Below the pieces are notes generated by a model. The model ran no database searches. It was not told the DNA's origin and saw nothing but the letters and a program-made list of their open reading frames with translations. From contig JAOPVI010000095.1 in the NCBI GenBank assembly GCA_025966225.1, positions 1 through 44,326 of the forward strand: a stretch of DNA of 44,326 nt. The letters run 5' to 3'. The position numbers were made by a program, and so were the translations under genes. Source of the stretch: Mycobacterium sp. (lineage in GTDB: Bacteria > Actinomycetota > Actinomycetes > Mycobacteriales > Mycobacteriaceae). Positions 34,716 through 44,112 of this stretch are shown here, in pieces (position 1 is the stretch's first letter; each line of letters opens with the position of its first letter).

Positions 34716-36254
34716 ATGGAGAACTTCGACTGGCTCCTGCAGGGCTTCGCCGAGGCTGTCACCCCGATGAACCTGCTGTACGCGGTGATCGGCGTGCTCC
34801 TGGGCACGGCTGTCGGTGTCCTCCCGGGCATTGGACCGGCGATGACGGTCGCGTTGCTGCTGCCGATCACCTACAACGTGCCGGCCAGCGCGGCATTCAT
34901 CATGTTTGCGGGCATCTTCTACGGCGGCATGTACGGCGGTTCGACGACGTCGATCCTGCTCAACACGCCGGGTGAATCATCGTCGGTGATCACGGCGATC
35001 GAGGGCAACAAGATGGCCAAGGCCGGCCGCGCCGCCCAGGCCTTGGCCACGGCGGCCATCGGCTCGTTCGTGGCGGGCACCATCGGCACCATCCTGCTCG
35101 CCGCGTTCGCGCCCGCGATCTCCCGGTTCGCCGTCACGCTCGGCGCACCGTCGTACCTCGCCATCATGCTGTTCGCCCTGGTGGCGGTGACCGCCGTGCT
35201 GGGGTCGTCCAAGCTGCGCGGTGCCATCTCCCTGGTGCTCGGGCTGGCGATCGGCATCGTCGGCATCGACTTCCTCACCGGTCAGCCGCGGGCCACGTTC
35301 GGCATACCTCAGCTATCGGATGGCATCGACATCGTGGTGATCGCGGTGGCGATCTTCGCCGTCGGCGAGGCGCTGTGGGTGGCCGCCCACCTTAGGAGGA
35401 AGCCCGCCGAGGTGATCCCGGTCGGACGGCCGTGGATGGGGCGCGACGACTGGCGGCGGTCGTGGAAGCCGTGGCTGCGCGGCACGGCGTTCGGATTCCC
35501 GTTCGGCGCGCTGCCGGCGGGCGGAGCGGAGCTTCCAACGTTCCTGAGCTACATCACCGAGAAGAAGCTCTCCAAGCACCCCGAGGAGTTCGGTAAGGGC
35601 GCCATCGAGGGTGTTGCGGGACCGGAGGCGGCCAACAACGCTTCCGCGGCAGGCACATTGGTTCCGATGCTCTCGCTGGGTCTGCCTACCAACGCCACCG
35701 CGGCTGTGATGCTGACCGCGTTCGTGTCGTACGGAATCCAGCCTGGCCCAACGCTGTTCTCCAAGGAACCATTGCTCATCTGGACGCTGATCGCCAGCTT
35801 GTTCATCGGAAACTTCCTGCTGCTCGTGCTGAACCTCCCGCTGGCTCCGTTATGGGCGAAGCTGTTGCGTACGCCCAGGCCGTACCTGTACGCAGGCATC
35901 CTCTTCTTCGCAACCCTCGGTGCGTTCGCTGTCAACGTTCAGCCGTTGGATCTGGCGCTGCTGTTGATCTTCGGCCTGCTCGGGTTGATGATGCGTCGCT
36001 TCGGGTTGCCGGTGCTGCCGTTGATCATCGGCGTCATCCTCGGCCCCCGCATCGAACGCACACTGCGACAGAGCCTTCAGCTCGGCGGCGGCGATTGGGG
36101 CAGCCTGTTCACCGAGCCGGTCGCGATCGTCACCTATGTCCTCATGGCGGTGTTGCTGCTCATCCCGCTGGTGCTCAAACTGCTACACCGCGACGAGGAG
36201 ACGTTGCTCATCGTCGAGGACGACAAGGACCAACGGGAGAAGGCACAGGCATGA
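34716..36254 (+). CDS. tctA: TctA-type large permease subunit
   Basis: A 512-residue polytopic permease of about 12 membrane segments. The family signature [20 protein letters not shown] and [20 protein letters not shown] are clear, as are [20 protein letters not shown] and [19 protein letters not shown]. It forms the channel part of TctABC. ATG 34716 directly follows the tctB stop. Its own TGA (36252-36254) overlaps an ATG that opens the duplicated 30-bp repeat. Confidence 0.95.
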   Translation: MENFDWLLQGFAEAVTPMNLLYAVIGVLLGTAVGVLPGIGPAMTVALLLPITYNVPASAAFIMFAGIFYGGMYGGSTTSILLNTPGESSSVITAIEGNKMAKAGRAAQALATAAIGSFVAGTIGTILLAAFAPAISRFAVTLGAPSYLAIMLFALVAVTAVLGSSKLRGAISLVLGLAIGIVGIDFLTGQPRATFGIPQLSDGIDIVVIAVAIFAVGEALWVAAHLRRKPAEVIPVGRPWMGRDDWRRSWKPWLRGTAFGFPFGALPAGGAELPTFLSYITEKKLSKHPEEFGKGAIEGVAGPEAANNASAAGTLVPMLSLGLPTNATAAVMLTAFVSYGIQPGPTLFSKEPLLIWTLIASLFIGNFLLLVLNLPLAPLWAKLLRTPRPYLYAGILFFATLGAFAVNVQPLDLALLLIFGLLGLMMRRFGLPVLPLIIGVILGPRIERTLRQSLQLGGGDWGSLFTEPVAIVTYVLMAVLLLIPLVLKLLHRDEETLLIVEDDKDQREKAQA

Positions 36255-36310
36255 CCGACGAGCGCTTGCGCGAGGAGCATGTGACCGACGAGCGCTTGCG
36301 CGAGGAGTAG
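36251..36310 (+). repeat. Tandem 30-bp repeat between tctA and the stress-protein gene
   Basis: Two units, 36251-36280 and 36281-36310, share ACCGACGAGCGCTTGCGCGA and differ only at the ends (ATG...CAT against GTG...TAG). Together they form an open frame [19 protein letters not shown] with its ATG overlapping the tctA stop (ATGA) and its TAG two bases before the next ATG. This layout, a small repeat inserted at a stop/start overlap and itself open, recalls MIRU elements of M. tuberculosis. A third copy lies after mraY at 10457. Confidence 0.85.
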
Positions 36311-36312
36311 AA

Positions 36313-36702
36313 ATGATCGTCATCGGCTACACCGCAGATGAATTCGGACAGGCCGCGTTGGATCACGGCATCGCCGAGGCCGGACGCCGCGATACCGAGG
36401 TGCTGGTCATCAACTCGACGTCGGGCGACGCTTATTCGGACCCGGCGTTCGCGCAACCCGACCAGGTGCGCGACGTGCAGGCCCGGCTCAATACCTCCGG
36501 GGTTTCATTCGAGTGGGCTCAACCGGTCGGCGTCGACGCCGCAACAGAACTGTTGTCGGCGATGGAGCGTCCCAACGCCGAACTCCTGGTGATCGGCGTC
36601 AAGCACCGCAACCCGGTCGGAAAGCTGCTACTGGGCAGCGTTTCGCAGCGGGTGTTGCTGGAATGTACGAAGCCAGTCCTGGCGGTCAAACCCGAGGAGT
36701 AA
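36313..36702 (+). CDS. Universal stress protein (UspA domain)
   Basis: A 129-residue single UspA domain. It starts MIVIGYTADEFGQAALDHGI and ends with the nucleotide-binding region LVIGVKHRNPVGKLLLGSVSQRVLLECTKPVLAV, close to the ATP-binding consensus G-2x-G-9x-G(S/T). The role is unknown, but linkage to tctCBA is common for this transporter type in actinobacteria. ATG 36313 lies two bases after the repeat-encoded stop; the frame has no better start. Confidence 0.9.
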   Translation: MIVIGYTADEFGQAALDHGIAEAGRRDTEVLVINSTSGDAYSDPAFAQPDQVRDVQARLNTSGVSFEWAQPVGVDAATELLSAMERPNAELLVIGVKHRNPVGKLLLGSVSQRVLLECTKPVLAVKPEE

Positions 36703-36772
36703 GCCGCGCGCCGTCCTACATCGACGTCAATTTATGGTTTGGCTCACTGCTCGGCCTGGGTATCCGCTGGCA

Positions 36773-37597
36773 ATGGGCGATACCCGAAGTGCGGTCAGGA
36801 ACGCCACCGACAGCGAGTGGTTCGAGAAGGCGGCGCGGGCGGGCTACGCGATCAGTGGGGTGCTCCACCTGCTCATCGCCTACATAGTCCTTCGTCTGGC
36901 CATCGGGGGTCCGACTCCGTCGGGCAACGCCGACCAGTCCGGCGCGCTGGCGACGCTCGGCAGCCAGACCGGGGGAGCGATCATGCTGTGGATCGCGGCC
37001 ATCGGACTGGTGGCGCTCGGGCTGTGGCGGCTGGCCGAGACGGTGCTGGGCTCAAAACCCGGCGAGGCGTCCGGCCGCCAATCCGACGACCACGGCGGGG
37101 CGATCAAACGAGTGAAGGCCTTCGCTTTGGCGGTCGTGTACTTCGCGATGGCCTTCTCTGCGGCCCGTTTCGCCATGGGCAGTGGCAAGTCGAACAGCCG
37201 CAATAACGCGGGCATGAGCGCACAGTTGATGCAATCCGGTTGGGGCAAAGCGCTTCTGGTAGTGATCGGGCTCGTGGTCATCGGCATAGGCGGCTACCAC
37301 GTGTACAAGGGCGTGTCCAAGAAGTTCGAGAAGGACCTCAACGTGTCGTCGGGCCGCGGAATCACCGCGCTCGGAGTGGGCGGTTACGCGGCCAAAGGGC
37401 TGGTGTTCGTCGGGGCGGGCATCCTCGTCCTCATCGCGACGCTGCACTCGGACCCTTCGAAGGCGACCGGCATCGACGGCGCGGTCAAGGCGCTCGGCGA
37501 AGCGCCGTTCGGCAAGTTCCTTCTCATCGTGGCCGCGCTCGGCATTGCCGCGTTCGGGGCCTACAGCTTTGTTCGGAGCCGCTACGCCCGAATGTGA
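36773..37597 (+). CDS. DUF1206 membrane protein
   Basis: A 274-residue membrane protein of the DUF1206 family. Three successive units each contain a helical pair: FEKAARAGYAISGVLHLLIAYIVLRLA, RVKAFALAVVYFAMAFSAARFA, and RGITALGVGGYAAKGLVFVGAGILVLIA, separated by soluble loops. This threefold pattern is the family hallmark. The function is unknown. ATG 36773 is chosen over 36734, since the family begins near the SEWFEKAARAG segment. It is convergent with the nirBD remnant. Confidence 0.88.
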   Translation: MGDTRSAVRNATDSEWFEKAARAGYAISGVLHLLIAYIVLRLAIGGPTPSGNADQSGALATLGSQTGGAIMLWIAAIGLVALGLWRLAETVLGSKPGEASGRQSDDHGGAIKRVKAFALAVVYFAMAFSAARFAMGSGKSNSRNNAGMSAQLMQSGWGKALLVVIGLVVIGIGGYHVYKGVSKKFEKDLNVSSGRGITALGVGGYAAKGLVFVGAGILVLIATLHSDPSKATGIDGAVKALGEAPFGKFLLIVAALGIAAFGAYSFVRSRYARM

Positions 37598-37603
37598 GCG
37601 CCC

Positions 37604-38066
37604 TCATCCGTCGTCGAGGCTCAACCGGATCGATCCCTCGACTGCCGACACCGAGTAGCTGCGCACCGACAGGTCACCACCGGCCTCGGCTCCGGAGCAC
37701 ATGTCGAAGGTGTGCCCGTGCAACGGGCATATCACCTGCTGCCCGTTGCCAGGATCAACTTGTCGTAGCTCATGCTGGCGCCGTCGTCGGCGTGTACGAC
37801 ATGCGCGAACGTGTCGACTCGTACCACCCGCACCCCGGCTCTGAGATCGATCCGGTTGTCGGAGTACCAATCCAGCCCGTTGAGGTAGATCTCCGCCGGA
37901 TCATCGCTGCCGGCAAGGAATTCGACAACAGGATCCGGTTGTAGTTGCCGTACGGCTCGTCGCCGAACACCGTGATCTCGGACATGTCGGCACCGGTGCG
38001 GGCTAGCACTTCCTCGATGGCCCGGATTCCGGCCATGCCGTTGCCGACGACGACGAGCCTGCGCAT
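37604..38066 (-). pseudogene. nirB: nirBD deletion remnant (nitrite reductase)
   Basis: ATG 38066 opens a good NirB N terminus: RRLVVVGNGMAGIRAIEEVL, then FGDEPYGNYNRILLSNS. At about 37918-37922 one base is missing. The frame shift restores LAGSDDPAEIYLNGLDWYSD and on through SYDKLILATGS. Near 37738-37748 the sequence jumps straight into NirD: QQVICPLHGHTFDMCSG, the second half of a Rieske [2Fe-2S] site, and runs to the NirD stop at 37604. So most of NirB (flavin, Fe-S and siroheme domains) and the first half of NirD are gone. The product cannot be a nitrite reductase. The short shared GGGCAGC-like sequence at the junction suggests a deletion between short homologies. Confidence 0.9.
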
Positions 38067-38419
38067 CAGATCTCCACCAATCCGAGGTCGACGACCGCCG
38101 TACCCGAGAGGCCGCTCGGGGCGGCGACGAACAACTCCAGCACCGTGTCGCCCAGCAGATCCTCGACCACTCGCAGCGCCACGTGCGTCGCTCCCTTTGC
38201 GGCGATCGGGACGTAGCGCATCGGCTTGCGGTTCTTGAACAGCACCACGGTGATCAGCTCATCGGTCGAATTGCCGCCGCGGAAGTAGACGGGTTGCGTC
38301 AGCGACCCAGGTGGCACGACGTATCGCAGTGAATCGTCGAGGAGCGCCGGCTTGTCGAGCCCGTTGCCCTCGAACTCGAACGCGCCTTGCAGGAATCGTG
38401 GGGTGCTTCCGTCGCTCAT
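38066..38419 (-). CDS. Conserved hypothetical protein upstream of nirB
   Basis: A 117-residue soluble protein (MSDGSTPRFLQGAFEFEGNG...). It has no signal peptide, no membrane segment and no motif I recognise. The pattern of short hydrophobic strands (LRYVVPPG, TQPVYFRGG, ELITVVLFKN, VLELFVAAPSG) suggests a beta-sandwich. Its TGA overlaps the nirB ATG (TGATG), so it was translated with the nitrite reductase and probably served it. It appears intact although nirBD is broken. ATG 38419 is the first start giving a natural N terminus. It diverges from the narK-type gene across 197 bp. Confidence 0.75.
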   Translation of the reverse strand: MSDGSTPRFLQGAFEFEGNGLDKPALLDDSLRYVVPPGSLTQPVYFRGGNSTDELITVVLFKNRKPMRYVPIAAKGATHVALRVVEDLLGDTVLELFVAAPSGLSGTAVVDLGLVEI

Positions 38420-38616
38420 GGCCCCATGAGTAGGGGGCAATTGTTTCGGGGTCGTTTCGTGGGCGATGCCGGCATGAATACCTGTCCGCACGGCGTCGGC
38501 TCCACCACATGTGAGCACCAATTGACAATGCGGACACCGAAGGGCAATCGATGCGGAATGGGCTGGCCGTAAATCTGTTTCAACGCAACTTTCGACCTAG
38601 CAGCTGAAGGGCCATC

Positions 38617-40068
38617 ATGTCGAGACTGACCCGTGACCGCGACATCGAGCCCCCGCGGCGGAGCCGCGACATCGAGCACTGGGACGCCGAGGACGTCTCC
38701 GCGTGGGATGCGGGGGGAGCCAAAATCGCGAAGCGCAATCTGATTTGGTCGATCTTTGCCGAGCACGTCGGCTTCTCGATCTGGTCGATCTGGTCGGTGA
38801 TGGTGCTCTTCATGCCGCAGAACGTCTACGGCATCGACGCCGCGGGCAAGTTCTACCTGGTCGCGATGCCGACGCTCATCGGTGCGTTCATGCGTATCCC
38901 CTACACGGTGGCGCCTGCGAAGTTCGGCGGCCGCAACTGGACGATCGTCAGCGCCCTGTTGCTCCTCATCCCGACGCTGCTGACGTTGTGGGCGATGAAG
39001 AGCCCCGGCACCTCCTACACGACGTTCGTGGTGGTGGCCGCTTTCGCGGGGTTCGGCGGCGGCAACTTCGCCTCGTCGATGACCAACATCAACGCCTTCT
39101 ACCCGCAGCGGTTGAAGGGCTGGGCGCTCGGGCTCAATGCTGGCGGCGGCAACATTGGCGTACCCGTCGTTCAATTGATTGGGCTGCTGGTCATCGCGAC
39201 TGTCGGCAACACCGCGCCGGAACTGGTATGCGCCGTCTACCTGGTGCTGATCGGGCTGGCCGCGGTCGGAGCGGCGTTGTTCATGGACAACCTGCGCAAC
39301 CAGAAGTCCAACCTCGGCGCACTGGCAGAAGCGTTGCGCTACAAGCACTCCTGGGTGATGAGCTTCCTCTACATCGGCACCTTCGGGTCATTCATCGGGT
39401 TCTCCTTCGCGTTCGGCCAGGTGTTGCAGATCAACTTCCTGGCAGGCGGCGACAACGCAGCGCAGGCCGCGCTGCATGCGGCTCAGATCTCCTTCCTCGG
39501 ACCGTTGCTCGGTTCGGTCTCGCGCCCGTTCGGCGGCAAGCTGGCCGACCGGATCGGAGGCGGCAAGATCACGCTGTCCACGTTCGTCGCGATGATCTTC
39601 GCCGCAGGGATCCTGGTGGCGGCAGGCGTGCTCGACGACGGCAGGCCTGGTGCCCCGACCGGGGGCCAGATGACTGGCTACGTGGTCGGTTTCATCGTCC
39701 TGTTCATCGTCTCGGGCATCGGCAACGGCTCCACCTACAAGTTGATCCCGTCGATCTTCGAGGCCAAGGCCGCCGACATGGACGACTGGAGTGCGGAGCA
39801 GAAGGCGTCGTGGTCGCGCCGCATGTCCGGCGCATTGATCGGGTTCGCGGGTGCGGTGGGCGCACTCGGCGGGGTGTTCATCAACGTCGCATTGCGCCTG
39901 TCCTACACCGGTGCGGCCAAGTCGGCGACCAACGCATTCTGGGTGTTCCTCACGTTCTACGTGATCTGCGCCGTGGTGACGTGGTTCGTATTCCTGCGTA
40001 TGCAGTCGGTGCGGGCGGTGACCGGCGAGCACGTCGGTCGGGCGCCTGCACCCGTTGGAGCCGGCTGA
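38617..40068 (+). CDS. NarK/NasA-type nitrate/nitrite transporter (MFS, NNP family)
   Basis: A 483-residue major facilitator with about 12 membrane segments. The NNP nitrate signatures are visible: GFGGGNFASSMTNINAFYPQ with GWALGLNAGGGNIGV in helix 5, and GNGSTYKLIPSIFEAKAA in the second half. The N-terminal 45 residues are charged and contain a duplicated RDIE segment from a 13-bp direct repeat. It should import nitrate or exchange nitrate and nitrite. ATG 38617 follows CTGAAGGGCC. The stop lies two bases before the nitrate reductase start, so the two are coupled. Confidence 0.93.
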   Translation: MSRLTRDRDIEPPRRSRDIEHWDAEDVSAWDAGGAKIAKRNLIWSIFAEHVGFSIWSIWSVMVLFMPQNVYGIDAAGKFYLVAMPTLIGAFMRIPYTVAPAKFGGRNWTIVSALLLLIPTLLTLWAMKSPGTSYTTFVVVAAFAGFGGGNFASSMTNINAFYPQRLKGWALGLNAGGGNIGVPVVQLIGLLVIATVGNTAPELVCAVYLVLIGLAAVGAALFMDNLRNQKSNLGALAEALRYKHSWVMSFLYIGTFGSFIGFSFAFGQVLQINFLAGGDNAAQAALHAAQISFLGPLLGSVSRPFGGKLADRIGGGKITLSTFVAMIFAAGILVAAGVLDDGRPGAPTGGQMTGYVVGFIVLFIVSGIGNGSTYKLIPSIFEAKAADMDDWSAEQKASWSRRMSGALIGFAGAVGALGGVFINVALRLSYTGAAKSATNAFWVFLTFYVICAVVTWFVFLRMQSVRAVTGEHVGRAPAPVGAG

Positions 40069-40070
40069 CG

Positions 40071-43000
40071 GTGACCCAGACGACGCGGACCGCATGCTCG
40101 TACTGCGGGGTCGGCTGCGGGATCTCGGTGGAGACCCGCGTCGATCCCGATACGGGCCTGCCCGTGATCGCAAGGGTGTCCGGGGATCGGTTGCACCCCA
40201 CCAACTTCGGTCGGTTGTGTACCAAGGGTGCGACGCACGCCGAGCTGATGCGCGCCGACGAGGGGCGGCTGACGACGGCGTTGATGCGCCCGTCGCGCGA
40301 CGGGGAACTGGCCCCCGTCGGCGTCGACGAGGCCGTCGCAGAGGCGGGCCGTCGGCTGCGGGCCATCGTCGACGAGCACGGTCCGGACGCGATTGCGATC
40401 TACGTGTCGGGCCAGATGTCGATCGAATCGCAGTATCTGGCCACCAAGCTGGCGAAGGGCTTCGTCCGAACGGTGCACATCGAATCCAATTCGCGACTCT
40501 GCATGGCAAGCGCCGGAACGGGTTACAAACAGTCGCTCGGGGCCGACGGCCCGCCAGGCTCCTATACCGACTTCGACGTCTCCGACCTGTTCTTCGTGAC
40601 CGGGTCGAACATGGCCGACTGCCATCCGATCCTCTACCTGCGAATGCTCGACCGGCTCAAGGCCGGGGCAAAGTTGATCGTGGTCGATCCGCGGCGCACC
40701 ACGACCGCCGAAAGGGCCGACCTCTACCTGCCGATCAAACCCGGTACCGATCTGGCGCTGCTCAACGGAATACTTCACCTGTTGGTCGAAGGAGGTGACA
40801 TCGACCGAGAATTCATCGCCGAGCACACCGAGGGGTGGGACGCGATGCCCGACTTCCTGGTCGACTACCCGCCGGACGTGGTCGCGCAACTGACCGGCCT
40901 GGAGGAGTGCGACATCCGCCTGGCTGCCACGATGATCGCCGAAGCAGGGGAGTGGATGTCCTGCTGGACGATGGGGCTGAACCAGAGCACTCACGGCACC
41001 TGGAACACCAACGCGATCTGCAACCTGCACCTGGCGACCGGGACGATCTGCAGGCCCGGCAGCGGGCCGATGTCGCTCACCGGCCAACCAAACGCGATGG
41101 GCGGGCGTGAGATGGGCTACATGGGGCCGGGGCTACCCGGCCAGCGTGCGGTCACCTCCGCTGAGGACCGGGCTTTCGTCGAACGGCAATGGGGTTTGCC
41201 CGACGGGACCATTCGGACCGAAGTGGGACCCGGGACCATCGAGATGTTCAATAGACTCGGCACGGGCGAGATCAAGGCCTGCTGGATAATCTGCACCAAT
41301 CCCGTTGCCACGGTGGCTAATCGGAGCACGGTCATCGATGGTCTGGACGCCGCCGAGCTGGTCATCACGCAGGACGTCTACCGGGACACCGCAACCAATC
41401 GCCATGCCGACATCGTGTTGCCCGCAACACTGTGGGCAGAGTCGGACATGGTCATGGTCAATTCCGACCGCAACCTCACCCTGCTGGCGCAGTCGATCCC
41501 ACCCGCCGGTGAGGCCCGACCGGATTGGGAACTCATCTGTCAGGTCGCCGAGCACCTGGGCTTCGGTGCGGACTTCGCCTTCAAGTCCAGTGCGGAGATC
41601 TTCGACGAGATCCGCGAATTCTCCAACCTCCGAACCGGTTACGATCTGCGCGGCGCCAGCTACGACCGACTGCGCGAGACGCCGCTGCAATGGCCGGTGG
41701 CACCGGGCGGCGCACCGGACCGCAACCCGATCCGCTACCTCAACGACGGGGTCAGTCAGGACGTCTACGTCGACGCGACGGGCCAACAGCCGCGCCTGGC
41801 ATTTCCCACCCCCTCGCGCAGGGCGGTATTTCACCCTCGCCCACACATGGACGCCAAGGAACTTCCCGATGACGAGTTTCCCGTGGTGCTGAATACCGGC
41901 CGCCTGCAACATCAATGGCACACCATGACCAAGACCGGCAAAGTCGACAAGCTGAACAAGCTGAACAGCGGTCCGTTCGTGGAGGTACACCCGGACGACG
42001 CGGTGGACCTCGGCATCGCCGATGGCGGCCTCGTCGAGTTGACCTCGCGGCGAGGGAGGGCGGTATTGCCTGCGTTGGTCACCGACCGCGTGCAGCGTGG
42101 CAATTGCTTCGCGCCGTTCCACTGGAACGATGAGCACGGGGATGAGCTCGCGGTCAATGCGCTGACCAACGATGCCGTCGACCCGATGTCGTTTCAGCCC
42201 GAGTTCAAGGTGTGCGCAGTGCGGTTGGCGCCGGTCGCGACCGATACCACCCCAGGCCTCCCGGACTCCGCCCCGGCCTTGGAAGACGACGAAAAGCTCT
42301 ACCTTGGAGGCTTCTTCACCGGTCTCCGAGACGGCGTGCCTGGGGTTCCGGTGCTGCCGGCCTCGGCACCGGTGCGCACGTCGGTCCGGCTTTGGCTGGA
42401 CGGACTGCTCGCCGGTCGATACTCCCGGTCGGTCGCCGCCGAGTCGCAGCGCGAAGACGGTCCGCTGGTGCTGTGGGCGTCGCAGACCGGAACCGCGGAA
42501 GCCTTCGCGGCCCAGTTGGCGGACCGGCTCGGAGGTGCTCGGCTGCGGAACATGGATGACGCGACGCTGGACGAGCTGACCGAGCGGCGCGACGTCGTCA
42601 TCGTCACGAGCACCTTCGGAGCCGGCGGCCCGCCGGACAACGGTGCAGATTTCTGGACCAGGCTGCATGCGGCCGACGCGCCAGGCCTGGCCGGTGTGCG
42701 ATATGCCGTGTTGGGCATCGGCGACCGGTCCTATGAGGACTTCTGCGGTCACGCCAAGTCACTCGACCGCAGACTCACCGACCTCGGGGCGACCAAGCTC
42801 GTCGACCGGACGGACTGCGAGGCATACGACGACGAGCCGATGACCCGCTGGGCCGAAACCGTCGTCGAACTCATCGGAACCACGTTGGATCCCGTCGCGC
42901 CCCGCACCGCGGCGCCCAAGCCTTCCGCTCCCTTCACGCGAGCCAAACCGCTGCGGGTACCACTGTGCCGCAACGTCCTTCTGACCCCGCGCACGTCGGC

Positions 43001-44030
43001 GAAGGAGGTACGGCAGTTCGGATTCGACATCTCCGAACATGACGTCGACTACTCGGTCGGTGATGCGCTCGGCGTGTTCGTGGCCAACGATCCGGCCGCC
43101 GTCGACGCCTGGCTGGGCGCCACTGGATTTTCAGGCCAGGAACCGATGGAGGTCGACGGCGCCGAACTGGCCATGCGGGAGGCGCTCGAATCCTCCTACG
43201 ACGTCTGCAAGGTGACTCCGAATCTGATCGGCTTCCTGGCCGACCGCAGCGCCGACGCCGCCAAGCTGCTGAAGTCCAAGTCCGAACGTGACGGTTGGCT
43301 GCTCGGGCGAAATGGGCTCGATCTCGTCGCGGAGTTCGGGGTGCGCGCCGATCCGGTGGAGTGGCAGGAGGCGTTGGTCCGACTGACGCCGCGGTCGTAC
43401 TCGATCTCGTCGAGCCCCTTGGTGAGTCCGCACGAGGTGCAGTTGACGGTTTCGGTCGTGCGGTATCGAAACCCACGCGGCGGCGAGCGCGGCGGGGTCT
43501 CCTCGACGTTCCTCGCCGATCGCGGGTCGCACGCGGACGTCTTCCTACAGCCCTCTCCGCACTTCCGGCCGCCCGAGGATGGTGCGACCCCGATGATCAT
43601 GGTCGGCCCGGGAACGGGCATCGCACCGTTCCGGGGTTTCCTTCAGGAGCGACGTGCGCTCGACCATCCCGGGCCGAACTGGTTGTTCTTCGGCGACCAG
43701 CACCGCACCGAGAACTTCTACTACCGCGCCGACCTGGAGGACATGGTCCGCGACGGGTTGCTCAATCGGTTGGACCTGGCCTTCTCTCGGGATCAGCCCG
43801 ACCGGGTGTACGTGCAGCACAAGATGCTCGACTATGGCGCGGACGTGTGGCGCTGGCTCGAGGACGGTGCCCACTTCTACGTGTGCGGTGACGCGTCCCG
43901 GATGGCCAAGGACGTCGACGACGCGCTGACGACCATCATCCGTACCCACGGTGGCATGTCCGGTGGCGCGGCACACGAATACAAACGCGAGCTCGTTGCC
44001 ACCAAGCGCTATGTGCGCGACGTGTACTGA
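40071..44030 (+). CDS. nasN: Nitrate reductase / CysJ-like flavoprotein reductase fusion
   Basis: A 1319-residue single-chain assimilatory nitrate reductase. The first part (1-715) is a molybdopterin catalytic subunit with a [4Fe-4S] site at Cys9, Cys12, Cys16 and Cys50, the conserved Lys52 and a likely Mo-ligand Cys144 in SRLCMASAG. After a linker, a flavodoxin domain starts near 796 (LVLWASQTGTAEAFA), followed by an FAD/NADPH reductase like CysJ: RSYSISSSP near 1107, GPGTGIAPFRGF near 1176 and a C-terminal YVRDVY. This puts NADPH oxidation, FMN/FAD transfer and nitrate reduction on one chain with no separate electron donor. M. smegmatis NasN has been described as such an enzyme and, from memory, lies near its dcw cluster too. 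GTG 40071 is the start. Confidence 0.93.
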   Translation: MTQTTRTACSYCGVGCGISVETRVDPDTGLPVIARVSGDRLHPTNFGRLCTKGATHAELMRADEGRLTTALMRPSRDGELAPVGVDEAVAEAGRRLRAIVDEHGPDAIAIYVSGQMSIESQYLATKLAKGFVRTVHIESNSRLCMASAGTGYKQSLGADGPPGSYTDFDVSDLFFVTGSNMADCHPILYLRMLDRLKAGAKLIVVDPRRTTTAERADLYLPIKPGTDLALLNGILHLLVEGGDIDREFIAEHTEGWDAMPDFLVDYPPDVVAQLTGLEECDIRLAATMIAEAGEWMSCWTMGLNQSTHGTWNTNAICNLHLATGTICRPGSGPMSLTGQPNAMGGREMGYMGPGLPGQRAVTSAEDRAFVERQWGLPDGTIRTEVGPGTIEMFNRLGTGEIKACWIICTNPVATVANRSTVIDGLDAAELVITQDVYRDTATNRHADIVLPATLWAESDMVMVNSDRNLTLLAQSIPPAGEARPDWELICQVAEHLGFGADFAFKSSAEIFDEIREFSNLRTGYDLRGASYDRLRETPLQWPVAPGGAPDRNPIRYLNDGVSQDVYVDATGQQPRLAFPTPSRRAVFHPRPHMDAKELPDDEFPVVLNTGRLQHQWHTMTKTGKVDKLNKLNSGPFVEVHPDDAVDLGIADGGLVELTSRRGRAVLPALVTDRVQRGNCFAPFHWNDEHGDELAVNALTNDAVDPMSFQPEFKVCAVRLAPVATDTTPGLPDSAPALEDDEKLYLGGFFTGLRDGVPGVPVLPASAPVRTSVRLWLDGLLAGRYSRSVAAESQREDGPLVLWASQTGTAEAFAAQLADRLGGARLRNMDDATLDELTERRDVVIVTSTFGAGGPPDNGADFWTRLHAADAPGLAGVRYAVLGIGDRSYEDFCGHAKSLDRRLTDLGATKLVDRTDCEAYDDEPMTRWAETVVELIGTTLDPVAPRTAAPKPSAPFTRAKPLRVPLCRNVLLTPRTSAKEVRQFGFDISEHDVDYSVGDALGVFVANDPAAVDAWLGATGFSGQEPMEVDGAELAMREALESSYDVCKVTPNLIGFLADRSADAAKLLKSKSERDGWLLGRNGLDLVAEFGVRADPVEWQEALVRLTPRSYSISSSPLVSPHEVQLTVSVVRYRNPRGGERGGVSSTFLADRGSHADVFLQPSPHFRPPEDGATPMIMVGPGTGIAPFRGFLQERRALDHPGPNWLFFGDQHRTENFYYRADLEDMVRDGLLNRLDLAFSRDQPDRVYVQHKMLDYGADVWRWLEDGAHFYVCGDASRMAKDVDDALTTIIRTHGGMSGGAAHEYKRELVATKRYVRDVY

Positions 44031-44112
44031 GCCAGTCCCTCCGGCGAGCGTGCGTGTCTGCAGGCGCCACCGCGCGCTCACCGACATCGCCGACTTCGCC
44101 CGTCGTATGCGC

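Noticed and set aside
38560..38600. GlnR-type box (GTAAA-N6-TCAAC) before the nitrate transporter
   Set aside because: Nitrogen control by GlnR is expected here, but the match to GTnAC-N6-GnAAC misses key bases in both halves.
38627..38672. 13-bp direct repeat (CGCGACATCGAGC) at the 5' end of the transporter gene
   Set aside because: It is short, in frame and lies in the unstructured charged N terminus; slippage duplication is sufficient explanation.
38703..40070. Upstream extension of the nitrate reductase frame across the transporter gene
   Set aside because: The extension lies out of frame inside the transporter gene and is arginine-rich without domains. The GTG at 40071 right before the Fe-S motif is the natural start.
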